From the NCBI RefSeq assembly GCF_008710095.1, contig NZ_VYKJ01000006.1:62001-126000 (forward strand): a DNA stretch of 64,000 bases, read 5' to 3'. A model generated the notes under the pieces. The model did not search any database and was not told where the DNA came from. It saw only the letters and a list, made by a program, of their open reading frames with translations. Shown piece after piece: positions 55,433-63,584 of this stretch (position 1 is the first letter of the stretch; each line of letters opens with the position of its first letter). The position numbers were made by a program, and so were the translations under genes. The DNA comes from Affinibrenneria salicis. GTDB taxonomy: Bacteria > Pseudomonadota > Gammaproteobacteria > Enterobacterales > Enterobacteriaceae.

Positions 55433-55897
55433 TCAACGCAGATGGTGGATGACCTGGTTGCTGCTGCCGCGCCAGATTAATGCCGGATCTTTGAGCGCCT
55501 CGACGAATTTGCCGTCCACCAGTACGTTGATCAGATCGACGACCTCGCGCTGCCGCGGGCTAAGTTCGTCGATAATGTAGCCGGTCCACAGCCAGATATC
55601 CTTGCCCGGACATTCGGCGCGCACCCGCTGCGCCAGCCGCAGGATATCTGGCACGTTTTGCGGATGCAGCGGGTCGCCGCCGGACAGCGTCAGCCCCTGG
55701 CGCGGAATGCGGGTATCCTGCAGGTCGGCGATGATGCGGTCTTCCAGCGCCGGAGTAAACGGCTGGCCGGAATTGAGTCGCCAGGTGCTTTTGTTATAGC
55801 AGCCAGGGCACTGATGCACGCAGCCCGAGACGAACAGCGTGCAGCGCGTGCCCGGACCGTTGACGACATCAATCGGGTAATACTGGTGATAATTCAT
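55433..55897 (-). CDS. nrdG: NrdG, anaerobic ribonucleotide reductase activase
   Basis: Radical-SAM enzyme that installs the glycyl radical on NrdD. 154 residues, E. coli length. The iron-sulphur motif is SGCVHQCPGCYN (Cys26, Cys30, Cys33). GLTLSGGDPLHPQNVPDIL is the SAM-binding GGDP region. Separated from nrdD by 140 bp that contain a 14-bp perfect hairpin, so NrdG may be made at a lower level. Confidence 0.95.
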   Translation of the reverse strand: MNYHQYYPIDVVNGPGTRCTLFVSGCVHQCPGCYNKSTWRLNSGQPFTPALEDRIIADLQDTRIPRQGLTLSGGDPLHPQNVPDILRLAQRVRAECPGKDIWLWTGYIIDELSPRQREVVDLINVLVDGKFVEALKDPALIWRGSSNQVIHHLR

Positions 55898-55986
55898 AGC
55901 GCCTTAGTGTTGTAGAGCGGGCCGGGCGTCCATGAGCCGGCCTGAAGCAAGGGTAACGTCCCGCCGGCGGAGCGCTAACCGGCGTC

Positions 55987-56030
55987 ACCGGCCGCCGCGC
56001 GGGCGATAATGCGGATGCGCGGCGGCCGGT
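55987..56030 (-). other. 14-bp perfect hairpin between nrdD and nrdG
   Basis: ACCGGCCGCCGCGC (55987-56000) and its complement (56017-56030) enclose a 16-nt loop, starting 8 bp after the nrdD stop. No U-tract follows on the minus strand. It could be an mRNA 3' stabiliser or weak terminator that sets the NrdD:NrdG ratio. Confidence 0.55.
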
Positions 56031-56037
56031 CCGGCCG

Positions 56038-58176
56038 TCAGCCCAATTGACCGTTGGACAGATGTTTCACCCGGCGTTTAACTTCTTCCTGTTTGCCGGC
56101 GTTGAACGGACGCGCGTCCGGGCTGCCCAGATAGCCGCATACGCGCCGCGTCACCGAAACCCGGGTGGAGTCGTGGTTGCCGCATTTGGGGCAGGTGAAG
56201 CCTTTACTGGTGCACTCGAATTCGCCGGTAAAGCCGCATTCGTAGCACTCATCGATCGGGGTGTTGGTGCCGTAATAGGGCACCCGGCTGTAGCTGTAAT
56301 CCCAGACGTCTTCCAGCGCTTTCAGGTTGTGCTGCAGGTTCGGGTATTCGCCGTAGCAGATGAAGCCGCCGTTCGCCAGCGGCGGATAAGGGGCTTCGAA
56401 ATCCAGTTTTTCGTACGGATTGACCTTTTTCTCCACATCGAGGTGGAAACTGTTGGTGTAGTAGCCCTTATCGGTCACGCCCGGCACCACGCCGAACTCC
56501 GCGGTATCCAGCCGGCAGAAACGGTCGCACAGGTTCTCGCTCGGCGTGCTGTACAGGCTGAAGCCATAGCCGGTTTCTTCTTTCCAGCGATCGGTGGCGG
56601 CTTTCAGATGCGCCACAATCTCGACCGCTTTTTCCCGCAGGGCGTCGTCGTCGAACAGATGTCTTTCGGTGCCGTACAGCGCGTTAATGGTCTCGTGTAC
56701 GCCGATATAGCCCAGCGAGATGGAGGCGCGACCGTTTTTAAAGATGGATGCGATATCGTCGTCCGGTTTCAGGCGCACGCCGCAGGCGCCTTCCATGTAC
56801 AGGATCGGCGCCACCCGCGCCTTGACGCTTTCCAGACGGGCGATGCGGGTCATCAGCGCTTTTTTAGTCAACGCCAGACGTTTATCGAGCAGCGACCAGA
56901 AACGCTCTTCGCTGCCGCTGGCTTCCAGCGCGATGCGCGGCAGGTTAAGGCTGATCACGCCGAGGTTATTGCGCCCGTCATGGATCTGCTCGCCGTTCTC
57001 TTCATAGACGCCCAGGAAACTGCGGCAGCCCATCGGCGTTTTAAACGAACCGGTGACTTTAACCACCTGGTCGTAGTTGAGAATATCGGGATACATCCGC
57101 TTACTGGCGCACTCCAGCGCCAGCTGCTTGATATCGTAGTTCGGATCGCCCGCGCGGTGGTTGAGTCCGTCGCGGATGGCGAACACCAGTTTCGGGAACA
57201 CCGCGGTTTTGCTGTTTTTGCCGAGGCCGGCGATACGGTTGCGCAGGATCGACTGCTGGATCAGACGCGAGGCCCACGAAGTGCCCAGGCCGAAGCCGAA
57301 GGTGACGAACGGCGTCTGGCCGTTGGCGGTATGCAGGGTGTTCACCTCATATTCCAGCGACTGGAACGCGTCGTAGCACTCTTTTTCCGTGCGCGAGGTG
57401 GCGTAGCCTTCGGCATCCGGGATCTGCCATTCGGCGGCGGTAGCCTTGTGTTTTTCATAGCTGGCCATCACGAACGGCGCCAGCACCTCATCAATACGGT
57501 TGATGGTGGTGCCGCCATAGATATGGCTGGCCACCTGCGCGATGATCTGCGCGGTGACCGCGGTGGCGGTCGAGATGGAGCGGGGCGGCTCGATCTCGGC
57601 GTTGCCCATCTTGAACCCCTGCGTCAGCATGCCTTTCAGATCGATCAGCATGCAGTTGAACATCGGGAAGAACGGCGAGTAGTCGAGATCGTGATAGTGA
57701 ATCTCGCCGCGTTCATGCGCCAGCACCACGTCGCGCGGCAGGATATACTGTCTGGCGTAGTGGCGGGAAACGATCCCCGCCAGCAGATCGCGCTGGGTCG
57801 GGATCACCTTGCTGTCTTTATTGGCGTTTTCATTCAGCAACGCCATATTGCTCTGCTCGACCAGACCGCGAATCTCCTGGTTGAGGCGGCCGTGGCGCTC
57901 GCGCGCCACATCGCGGTCATGGCGATATTCGATATAGGTTCTGGCCAGTTGCTTATAGTTGCCGGCCATCAGCAGATTTTCCACCGCATTTTGAATTTCG
58001 CGGATATCCACGCACGCTTTATCCTGCATTTGTTGTGCGACCGCGTGGGCGACCGTGGCGCAGTAATCGCTGTCTTCCACTTTGGCGGCCAGGGCGGCGC
58101 GCTCGACGGCCTCTTTGATGCGTTGTTCATCAAAAGGTACCTTGCAACCGTCTCGCTTAATCACAACTGGTTTCAC
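56038..58176 (-). CDS. nrdD: NrdD, anaerobic ribonucleoside-triphosphate reductase
   Basis: Class III reductase that makes dNTPs without oxygen. A GTG at 58176, with AGGAG about 8 nt upstream, gives 712 residues, exactly the E. coli length; the GTG at 58206 would add ten. The N-terminal ATP-cone begins VVIKRDGCKVPF. Zn-binding cysteines are in ECYECGFTGEFECTSKGF and CPKCGNH. The glycyl radical is Gly681 in RRVCGYLGSPDARPF. Upstream NrdR and DnaA boxes indicate tight control. Confidence 0.96.
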   Translation of the reverse strand: MKPVVIKRDGCKVPFDEQRIKEAVERAALAAKVEDSDYCATVAHAVAQQMQDKACVDIREIQNAVENLLMAGNYKQLARTYIEYRHDRDVARERHGRLNQEIRGLVEQSNMALLNENANKDSKVIPTQRDLLAGIVSRHYARQYILPRDVVLAHERGEIHYHDLDYSPFFPMFNCMLIDLKGMLTQGFKMGNAEIEPPRSISTATAVTAQIIAQVASHIYGGTTINRIDEVLAPFVMASYEKHKATAAEWQIPDAEGYATSRTEKECYDAFQSLEYEVNTLHTANGQTPFVTFGFGLGTSWASRLIQQSILRNRIAGLGKNSKTAVFPKLVFAIRDGLNHRAGDPNYDIKQLALECASKRMYPDILNYDQVVKVTGSFKTPMGCRSFLGVYEENGEQIHDGRNNLGVISLNLPRIALEASGSEERFWSLLDKRLALTKKALMTRIARLESVKARVAPILYMEGACGVRLKPDDDIASIFKNGRASISLGYIGVHETINALYGTERHLFDDDALREKAVEIVAHLKAATDRWKEETGYGFSLYSTPSENLCDRFCRLDTAEFGVVPGVTDKGYYTNSFHLDVEKKVNPYEKLDFEAPYPPLANGGFICYGEYPNLQHNLKALEDVWDYSYSRVPYYGTNTPIDECYECGFTGEFECTSKGFTCPKCGNHDSTRVSVTRRVCGYLGSPDARPFNAGKQEEVKRRVKHLSNGQLG

Positions 58177-58198
58177 GTGCGCGCTCTCCTGATTTGAG

Positions 58199-58207
58199 TT
58201 ATCCACA
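58199..58207. promoter_or_regulatory. consensus DnaA box overlapping the nrdD upstream region
   Basis: TTATCCACA, a perfect DnaA box, lies 23 bp before the nrdD start, with a second perfect copy (TGTGGATAA, opposite orientation) at 58254-58262 and a one-mismatch copy TGTGGATGA at 58242-58250. Confidence 0.6.
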
Positions 58208-58262
58208 GGGAAAATCCGCCTGCCGTCTGGCCTGCGGGGGGTGTGGATGATTTTGTGGATAA

Positions 58263-58309
58263 ATACTATATATTGTGCTTATCAATATAATAGACACTAT
58301 ATGTAGATT
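58263..58309. promoter_or_regulatory. paired NrdR boxes of nrdDG
   Basis: ATACTATATATTGTGC (58263-58278) and ACACTATATGTAGATT (58294-58309) resemble the NrdR box consensus ACACwATATATwGTGT. Their starts are 31 bp apart, close to three helical turns, as is typical for tandem NrdR boxes. Repression by NrdR-dATP is expected. Confidence 0.75.
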
Positions 58310-58335
58310 TTGGTGCATAGATAAAAGCGATTTTC

Positions 58336-58349
58336 TTGACTTAAGACAA
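58336..58349. promoter_or_regulatory. weak FNR-like site upstream of nrdD
   Basis: TTGACTTAAGACAA at about 58336-58349 resembles the FNR consensus TTGATnnnnATCAA with two or three mismatches. FNR activation of nrdDG is known in E. coli, so the site is plausible but unproven. Confidence 0.3.
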
Positions 58350-58456
58350 AGATTTTTTACCTTCGTAGATTCGCTATACAGACCGTTTCTCAGCCGACTG
58401 AATTAACTTGTTGATTAATCGCGGGATAGCTAAAAACGGCCGGTTTGGCGGCAAGT

Positions 58457-58472
58457 TGTGACGACGATCACA
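58457..58472. promoter_or_regulatory. perfect CRP-type palindrome
   Basis: TGTGA-N6-TCACA (spacer CGACGA) lies in the nrdD/ydjM-like divergent region, about 95 bp upstream of the 58568 start and 285 bp upstream of nrdD. It matches the CRP core exactly. Confidence 0.65.
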
Positions 58473-58567
58473 ATAAAATTTCGGACAACGCCTCTCTGCG
58501 ACGACGTTAAAAATCCCACATACTATGGTCACGCTTCGTCGTCTCTTTTCGAAAGGATATATCAGGG

Positions 58568-59104
58568 ATGCCCACTATCGTTACTCATGCCGCGGTGCCG
58601 CTTTGTCTGGGCTTAGGGCTGGGCCGTAAGGCGATTCCGCCGCGCCTGCTGCTGGCCGGCATCGCTTTTTCCATGTTGCCGGATGTGGACGTGTTGTCCT
58701 TTAAGCTCGGTGTGAATTACGGCAATATTTTAGGCCATCGCGGTTTTACCCACTCACTGCTGTTTGCCGTCGCGTTGCCCACGCTGGCGCTGCTCTGTCA
58801 TCGTTTCTTTCGCACCGGGCTGCTGCGTATCTGGTGTTTTCTGACCGTGTCGTTGCTTTCGCACAGCCTGCTGGATTCGATCACGACCGGCGGCCGCGGC
58901 GTCGCCTGGCTGTGGCCGTGGGAAAACACCCGCTTCTTTGCGCCGTGGCAGGTGATTAAGGTGGCGCCCTTCAGCCTCGCGCGCTACGACACGCCCTATG
59001 GGCATGCGGTTATTGCGTCGGAATTGCTGTGGGTATGGCTGCCGGGACTGGTGCTGGTATTGCTATTGCGCTGGCTGCGCGAGAAAGGGATGCTCAACGT
59101 CTGA
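58568..59104 (+). CDS. YdjM/DUF457-type inner-membrane metal-dependent hydrolase
   Basis: Integral membrane protein of 178 residues in the YdjM/YbcI family, annotated elsewhere as metal-dependent hydrolase. It opens TIVTHAAVPLCLGLGLG and has the family histidines and aspartates in SMLPDVDVLSF, GHRGFTHSLLFAVALP and LLSHSLLDSITTGGRG, which resemble metal ligands. Several hydrophobic helices span it. In E. coli YdjM is LexA-regulated; here the visible site is a CRP palindrome. Substrate unknown. Confidence 0.85.
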   Translation: MPTIVTHAAVPLCLGLGLGRKAIPPRLLLAGIAFSMLPDVDVLSFKLGVNYGNILGHRGFTHSLLFAVALPTLALLCHRFFRTGLLRIWCFLTVSLLSHSLLDSITTGGRGVAWLWPWENTRFFAPWQVIKVAPFSLARYDTPYGHAVIASELLWVWLPGLVLVLLLRWLREKGMLNV

Positions 59105-59129
59105 CGGCGCGGCGCGCCGTCTCCGGTTA

Positions 59130-60656
59130 TCAACTTTTGCCCATAAATTCGCGCAGCCGCCGCCAGTGCGGCGTGTCCTGCGGCGCGTTCAGCAACGACG
59201 CCGGCGGCGCGTCCGCGATAATACGGCCGTTTTCCATCATCACAATACGGTCGGAAATCGACAGCGCGAAGTCCATTTCGTGGGTGACGATCAGCATGGT
59301 CATACCTTCGCGCGCCAGATCCTGAATCACTTTCAGCACCTCTTCCACCAGCTCCGGATCCAGCGCCGAGGTCGGTTCATCAAACAGCATAATCTCCGGC
59401 CGCAGCGCCAGCGCGCGAGCAATCGCCACCCGCTGCTGCTGACCGCCGGACAGCTGGTGAGGATATTTGCCGGCGTGCGCCAGCAGCCCCACGCGGTCGA
59501 GCAGCGTCAGCGCCTGCTGACGGTTGTTTGCCGCTTCGGCGGGCCGGCGGTGGTAAGCCGGCGCCAGCATGACGTTTTGCAGTACGGTCAGATGCGGAAA
59601 CAGATTGAAATTCTGGAATACCATGCCGATGCGCTGGATGCCCTCGCGCAGCCGCCGCCGATCCTGGGCCGCCTCCGCGCGAATATAGCTTTCGCCGTCC
59701 AGAATAATTTCGCCGTCGTTAATGGCCTCCAGTCCGTTGATGGTGCGGATGAGCGTCGTTTTGCCCGATCCCGACGGGCCGATCAGGCTGATCACCTCGC
59801 CGGCGCGCACCTGCAGCGAGACGCCCTTCAGGATCTGATGCTCGCCATAGGATTTATGCACGTTCATTAACTGCAGAACCGGCGGCGTGCCGGCACCGCG
59901 TTGCGGCGCGGGACTCAGCGGCGCGGCGATCAACGTCGCGCGCAGCCGGCGACAGGCCGCCTCGTCCAGTCCCTCGGGCTTGCGCGCGGGAATATCCAGC
60001 CGGTATTCCAGATAGCGAAACAGCCAGCCAAACAGCGTCACGATCAGCACATAATAGACCGCCACCGCCAGCAGGGTTTCCAGCACCAGAAAGTTCTGGG
60101 CATACAGCCGCTGCCCGGTGAGCAACAATTCCGGCAGTGAAATCACCGACACCAGCGAGCTGAGCTTAATCACGGTCACGTACTCGTTAATCAGCGTGGG
60201 CAGCGCGATGCGCAGCGCCTGCGGGATGACGATTAAGCGCTGGATGGCGAAAAAACCGATGCTCAGGGCGTAGCCCGCCTCGCGCTGTCCTTTGGCGACC
60301 GACAGCAGACCGCCGCGATGAATTTCCGCCATGTAGGCGGCTTCGGTCACCACCAGTCCGACAAGGCCGGCGATAAAGGGAATGCCGAGAAGCGGGCCGG
60401 TCAGCGGGAACAGCTGCGGCAGGTTATAGACAAACACCAGCAGCACCAGCAGCGGCACGCTGCGGAAAAACCAGATATACAGCGCGGCCGGATAACGCGC
60501 CCAGCGGGAAGCGGACAGTCGGGCGCAGGCGAGGATAAACCCCAGCACCAGACCGATGCCCCAGCCCAGCGTGCTCAGGATGACCACCGTCAGACTGGCG
60601 CGCCAGAAAGCCCCGAGGGTAAAAAGTGAAAAAAAATAGTCCCAGTCCAGATTCAT
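59130..60656 (-). CDS. fused amino-acid-type ABC permease and ATPase
   Basis: Single-chain importer of 508 residues. Residues about 1-222 are a HisMQ/GlnP-type permease with the EAA loop EIHRGGLLSVAKGQREAGYA (about 111-130). A linker of some 35 residues follows, then an ABC ATPase (about 259-508) with Walker A GPSGSGKT (293-300), Q-loop Gln348, LSGGQ (402-406) and Walker B LFDEP (424-428). In most organisms these are two proteins. It is downstream of its binding-protein gene. The frame is continuous with no sign of a sequencing frameshift. Confidence 0.9.
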   Translation of the reverse strand: MNLDWDYFFSLFTLGAFWRASLTVVILSTLGWGIGLVLGFILACARLSASRWARYPAALYIWFFRSVPLLVLLVFVYNLPQLFPLTGPLLGIPFIAGLVGLVVTEAAYMAEIHRGGLLSVAKGQREAGYALSIGFFAIQRLIVIPQALRIALPTLINEYVTVIKLSSLVSVISLPELLLTGQRLYAQNFLVLETLLAVAVYYVLIVTLFGWLFRYLEYRLDIPARKPEGLDEAACRRLRATLIAAPLSPAPQRGAGTPPVLQLMNVHKSYGEHQILKGVSLQVRAGEVISLIGPSGSGKTTLIRTINGLEAINDGEIILDGESYIRAEAAQDRRRLREGIQRIGMVFQNFNLFPHLTVLQNVMLAPAYHRRPAEAANNRQQALTLLDRVGLLAHAGKYPHQLSGGQQQRVAIARALALRPEIMLFDEPTSALDPELVEEVLKVIQDLAREGMTMLIVTHEMDFALSISDRIVMMENGRIIADAPPASLLNAPQDTPHWRRLREFMGKS

Positions 60657-60710
60657 GCCGACCTCATCTTGCAGCGACGGATGGCCGGACTGCGCCGGCC
60701 ACGGGGAAGA

Positions 60711-61529
60711 TTACTCGGCGGGCACCGGCTCAAGCTGATATTTTTCCAGCAGCGCCTGGTACTGCCCGTTGGCGCGCAGCGTCGTCATGGCCTGTTTGAT
60801 CGCCGAGAGCAGTTGATCGTTGCCTTTCTTCACGTAGATGCCCAGCGTTTGCGGATAGATCAGCGTGCTGGACGTCACGATGATGCGCCCTTTGGTGCGT
60901 TGCGCGAACATGTGCGCGGCGCCGGCGATTTCCATCTGCACCTGTACGTTTTTCGACATCAGCGCCTGCGAGACTTCCGGCGCGCTCGGGAATTCCTGTA
61001 CGACGATCGGCGCTTTACCGGCCGGCCGGCAATCTGTATCGGACAGCGTTTTCAGCATGCCGACCCAGACCGTCCCCTGCTGCAGTCCCACTTTTAAGCC
61101 GCACAGATCCTGCTCCGTTTGCGGTTTAACCGGACTGTCCTGGGTCACCATAATGGCGGCGCCGGTGCGGGCGTAAGGAATGGCGTCCGCCTGCTTTTGC
61201 CGTTCGGGGGTGATGTACATACCGGAAATCACGGCATCGAACTTACCGGCGCTCAGACCGAGGATCAGACCGGTGAAGCGGGTATCAATAAACACCGCTT
61301 TGGCCTGCATCTGTTCGGCCAGCAGGTGCGAGAATTCCGGGTCGGAACCGACCACCTTATCGCCGTCATAGGATTCGAACGGCGGATAGCTGATCTCCAT
61401 CCCCACTTTAAACTGGCCCGGGGTGAGCAACTGGGCGGCGGCGGGCAGAGACAGGGCGCCCGCCATCAGCGACAGCGCCGCGCCGAGACAGCGACGGCGC
61501 AGGCGGGGAGAAAACGTGTTGATCGACAT
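60711..61529 (-). CDS. periplasmic amino-acid-type solute-binding protein
   Basis: Family 3 (SBP_bac_3) receptor for the fused importer, 272 residues. The signal peptide ends near SLPAAAQLLTPGQFKVGMEI. The family pattern is clear: ISYPPFESYDGDKVVGSDPE, FDAVISGMYITPERQKQADA, GLKVGLQQGTVW. It may bind an amino acid, opine or guanidino compound; the arginine/lysine-type groups share this pattern. Lies 54 bp before the fused permease-ATPase, in the same operon. Confidence 0.88.
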   Translation of the reverse strand: MSINTFSPRLRRRCLGAALSLMAGALSLPAAAQLLTPGQFKVGMEISYPPFESYDGDKVVGSDPEFSHLLAEQMQAKAVFIDTRFTGLILGLSAGKFDAVISGMYITPERQKQADAIPYARTGAAIMVTQDSPVKPQTEQDLCGLKVGLQQGTVWVGMLKTLSDTDCRPAGKAPIVVQEFPSAPEVSQALMSKNVQVQMEIAGAAHMFAQRTKGRIIVTSSTLIYPQTLGIYVKKGNDQLLSAIKQAMTTLRANGQYQALLEKYQLEPVPAE

Positions 61530-61577
61530 GGTATGCTCCTGGTCATGGGTGAAAAATTAATCAGCATTGCAGACCAT

Positions 61578-61638
61578 TGACAACGCGCCGCGTCGCGGCA
61601 TGCGCTCGTGCAGCGCAGCCCTGCCGGCGACGTTGTCA
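61578..61638 (-). other. 61-nt imperfect hairpin between oxygenase and binding protein
   Basis: TGACAACG (61578-61585) and CGTTGTCA (61631-61638) form 8-bp outer arms, with further GC pairing (GCCG/CGGC) inside. No U-tract follows. It may set a stability boundary between catabolic and transport genes. Confidence 0.35.
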
Positions 61639-61644
61639 GCAATC

Positions 61645-62700
61645 TCAGCGTTTTTGTTTTTTGAAATGGCCGAAACTGGCGACGCCGCGGGCGTGCTGCG
61701 GCAGATGCAGTTCGCCGGCGGCGACCCGTTCGCGCAGATAGCGGTAGGTTTGCAGCGCCTGGCTGTACATATGTTCGCCGATGGTCAGCGCCTGATAGTT
61801 CTGACCGCCGTCCGCCTGCTGAAATTGCGGCAGCGGTTTGATCTGCGTGTGGTAGTCGCAGGCATAGAACAGCGGGAAGGAGTAACGCTCCTGGCTTACT
61901 TTACGCACGCGATGCGCGGTGGCGACAAAGGCGCCGGCGCTCATGACCTCCAGCATGTCGCCGATGTTGACCACAAACGCTTCTTCGCCCTGTTCGATTT
62001 TGGGCGGCGCATCGATCCAGTCGCCGTTTTCGTTCATCACTTCCAGTCCTTCCCGATCGGCCAGCAGCAGCGTGAAGCACTCGTAATCGGTGTGCGCGCC
62101 GATGCCGGGCGCGTCCTGCGCTTCGGCGTCGAACGGATAGTGGATCATGCGCAGTTTGGACGGCGGGCAGGTGACCATGCCGTCGAAATGGCCTTCATCC
62201 AGCCCGAGCGCCAGCGCGAAGGCGCCGAACAGTCGGCGGCCGAGCGCGAAAACGGCGTCGTAATAGGCCAGTACGGCGGCGCGGAAGCCCGGCAGTTCGG
62301 GCCACTCGTTGGCGCCGATGAGCGGCGTACCGGCCAGCACCAGCGGGTGATCGGCGGGCGCCTGAAAACCGATATCGAACGCTTCTTTATGGTCGGGTTT
62401 GCCGCTGCCGTAAATCTCTTCGCCTTCCGGCACGTAGCCTTTGTGGCTGCGTGAAGCGCCGATGTAGTAACGCATTTTTTCTTCCATCGGCAGCGCGAAC
62501 AGAGCCTTGGCCGCCTGACGCAGGCCGTCGATCAGCGCCGGGGTAACGCCGTGGCCGGTAATGTAGAAAAAACCGACTTCGCGCGCGGCCTGGCCGAGCT
62601 TTTGCGCCACCGCGCCGCGCCGGGCGGCATCGGCGCAAAACAGATCGGCGATATCAATGACCGGCAGGGCGGTGAACGGAACGGACGGTGTTGCGGGCAT
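61645..62700 (-). CDS. 2-oxoglutarate/Fe(II)-dependent oxygenase, isopenicillin-N-synthase family
   Basis: Non-haem iron oxygenase of 351 residues. The N-terminal DIOX_N domain has PVIDIADLF and [12 protein letters not shown]. The jelly-roll core supplies the facial triad His203 and Asp205 ([13 protein letters not shown]) and His263 (TAHRVRKV), plus the 2-oxoglutarate-binding Arg272-x-Ser274 (QERYSFPLF). Family enzymes hydroxylate, cyclise or desaturate small molecules; the substrate here is unknown. It lies 12 bp after a TIM-barrel gene and is in one operon with ureohydrolase and transporter genes. Confidence 0.88.
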   Translation of the reverse strand: MPATPSVPFTALPVIDIADLFCADAARRGAVAQKLGQAAREVGFFYITGHGVTPALIDGLRQAAKALFALPMEEKMRYYIGASRSHKGYVPEGEEIYGSGKPDHKEAFDIGFQAPADHPLVLAGTPLIGANEWPELPGFRAAVLAYYDAVFALGRRLFGAFALALGLDEGHFDGMVTCPPSKLRMIHYPFDAEAQDAPGIGAHTDYECFTLLLADREGLEVMNENGDWIDAPPKIEQGEEAFVVNIGDMLEVMSAGAFVATAHRVRKVSQERYSFPLFYACDYHTQIKPLPQFQQADGGQNYQALTIGEHMYSQALQTYRYLRERVAAGELHLPQHARGVASFGHFKKQKR

Positions 62701-62712
62701 AGGGCGTCTCCA

Positions 62713-63570
62713 TCAGGTCGGTACGGGTGAATGCTGCAGCCAGCGCTCGAAATGCTGACGTTCGCAGCGGGCCATCCAGTCGTTCAGCGACCAGAGATCG
62801 GTCACCGGAACGTCGGTAAACGGTAAGTGATGCAGATAGCCGTCCGGGCCAAATTCCGGCGTCAGCGTGGCGACGGGATATCCCTGATTTCGTTGCGCAT
62901 GCCAGACGGCCTGCCAGAACGCCTGGTGGAACGCCAGCTCCGCGCTGTATTCCGGCGCGGCCGGATGCGGCACCTGCGGGCCCTGGGCGTAGCCCACTCT
63001 GGCCTGAATGTGGTGCACCCGATCGATAAACGGCTGAAAGTCGTCCAGCGGATGATCGGGCAGTCGTTCCGCGACCACCACCCAGTGGCTGATGTCCGCG
63101 GTAAAACGCAGTTCGGGCACCTGACGAATCAGTTCCAGCGTGAGCCACGGACTGTAGAGCGAGGTGGCGCGATGGGTTTCAAAGCTGCAGACGACGGCCG
63201 CCGCATCCGCCAGCGCCAGCGCCCGGCCGAAAAAATCCACCTGTTGCGCCAGCGGCCAGCGGTCATTGCCCGCCAGAACGTTGATAAAGCGCGGCGCCAG
63301 CGCATCGGCGGCCTCCAGCATGCGCGCCAGATGGTCAAGGTGCTGCTCCGGCGTGTCCTGCTGGCGCGGCACTACATCGCCGCCGCTGAAGACGATGCCG
63401 ATATACGCCAGCCCTTCCTCGTTCAGGCGCGCGCGCAGTTGCTGGCGCTGGCCGCGCGTCGGCGGCAGGCGAGCCTCGATGCCGACGCATCCCGCCTCGC
63501 GCAGTTGCCGGACGCAGGTCGGCCAGTCGGTCGTCGCGCCCCACAGCGAACGAAAAATATCGAGCCGCAT
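62713..63570 (-). CDS. sugar-phosphate isomerase/epimerase-like TIM-barrel protein
   Basis: AP-endonuclease-2/xylose-isomerase-like TIM barrel of 285 residues; the ATG at 63570 has GAGGAG upstream, and the longer frame from 63699 is rejected. Predicted metal ligands fall in the segments VGIEARLPPT, CSFETHRATSLYSPW, RFTADISHWVVV, VHHIQARVGY and LTPEFGPDGYLH. Members isomerise or epimerise sugars or cleave C-C bonds, and specificity is not evident. It is co-transcribed with the oxygenase (12 bp) and ureohydrolase (14 bp). Confidence 0.85.
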   Translation of the reverse strand: MRLDIFRSLWGATTDWPTCVRQLREAGCVGIEARLPPTRGQRQQLRARLNEEGLAYIGIVFSGGDVVPRQQDTPEQHLDHLARMLEAADALAPRFINVLAGNDRWPLAQQVDFFGRALALADAAAVVCSFETHRATSLYSPWLTLELIRQVPELRFTADISHWVVVAERLPDHPLDDFQPFIDRVHHIQARVGYAQGPQVPHPAAPEYSAELAFHQAFWQAVWHAQRNQGYPVATLTPEFGPDGYLHHLPFTDVPVTDLWSLNDWMARCERQHFERWLQHSPVPT

Positions 63571-63584
63571 CGTCGTTCTCCTCT

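Noticed and set aside
56047..58197. A 716-codon open frame on the plus strand opposite nrdD
   Set aside because: It mirrors nrdD almost exactly. Its translation is low-complexity and shows no family signature, while the minus strand gives a full NrdD with catalytic glycine. It is an antisense shadow caused by high GC.
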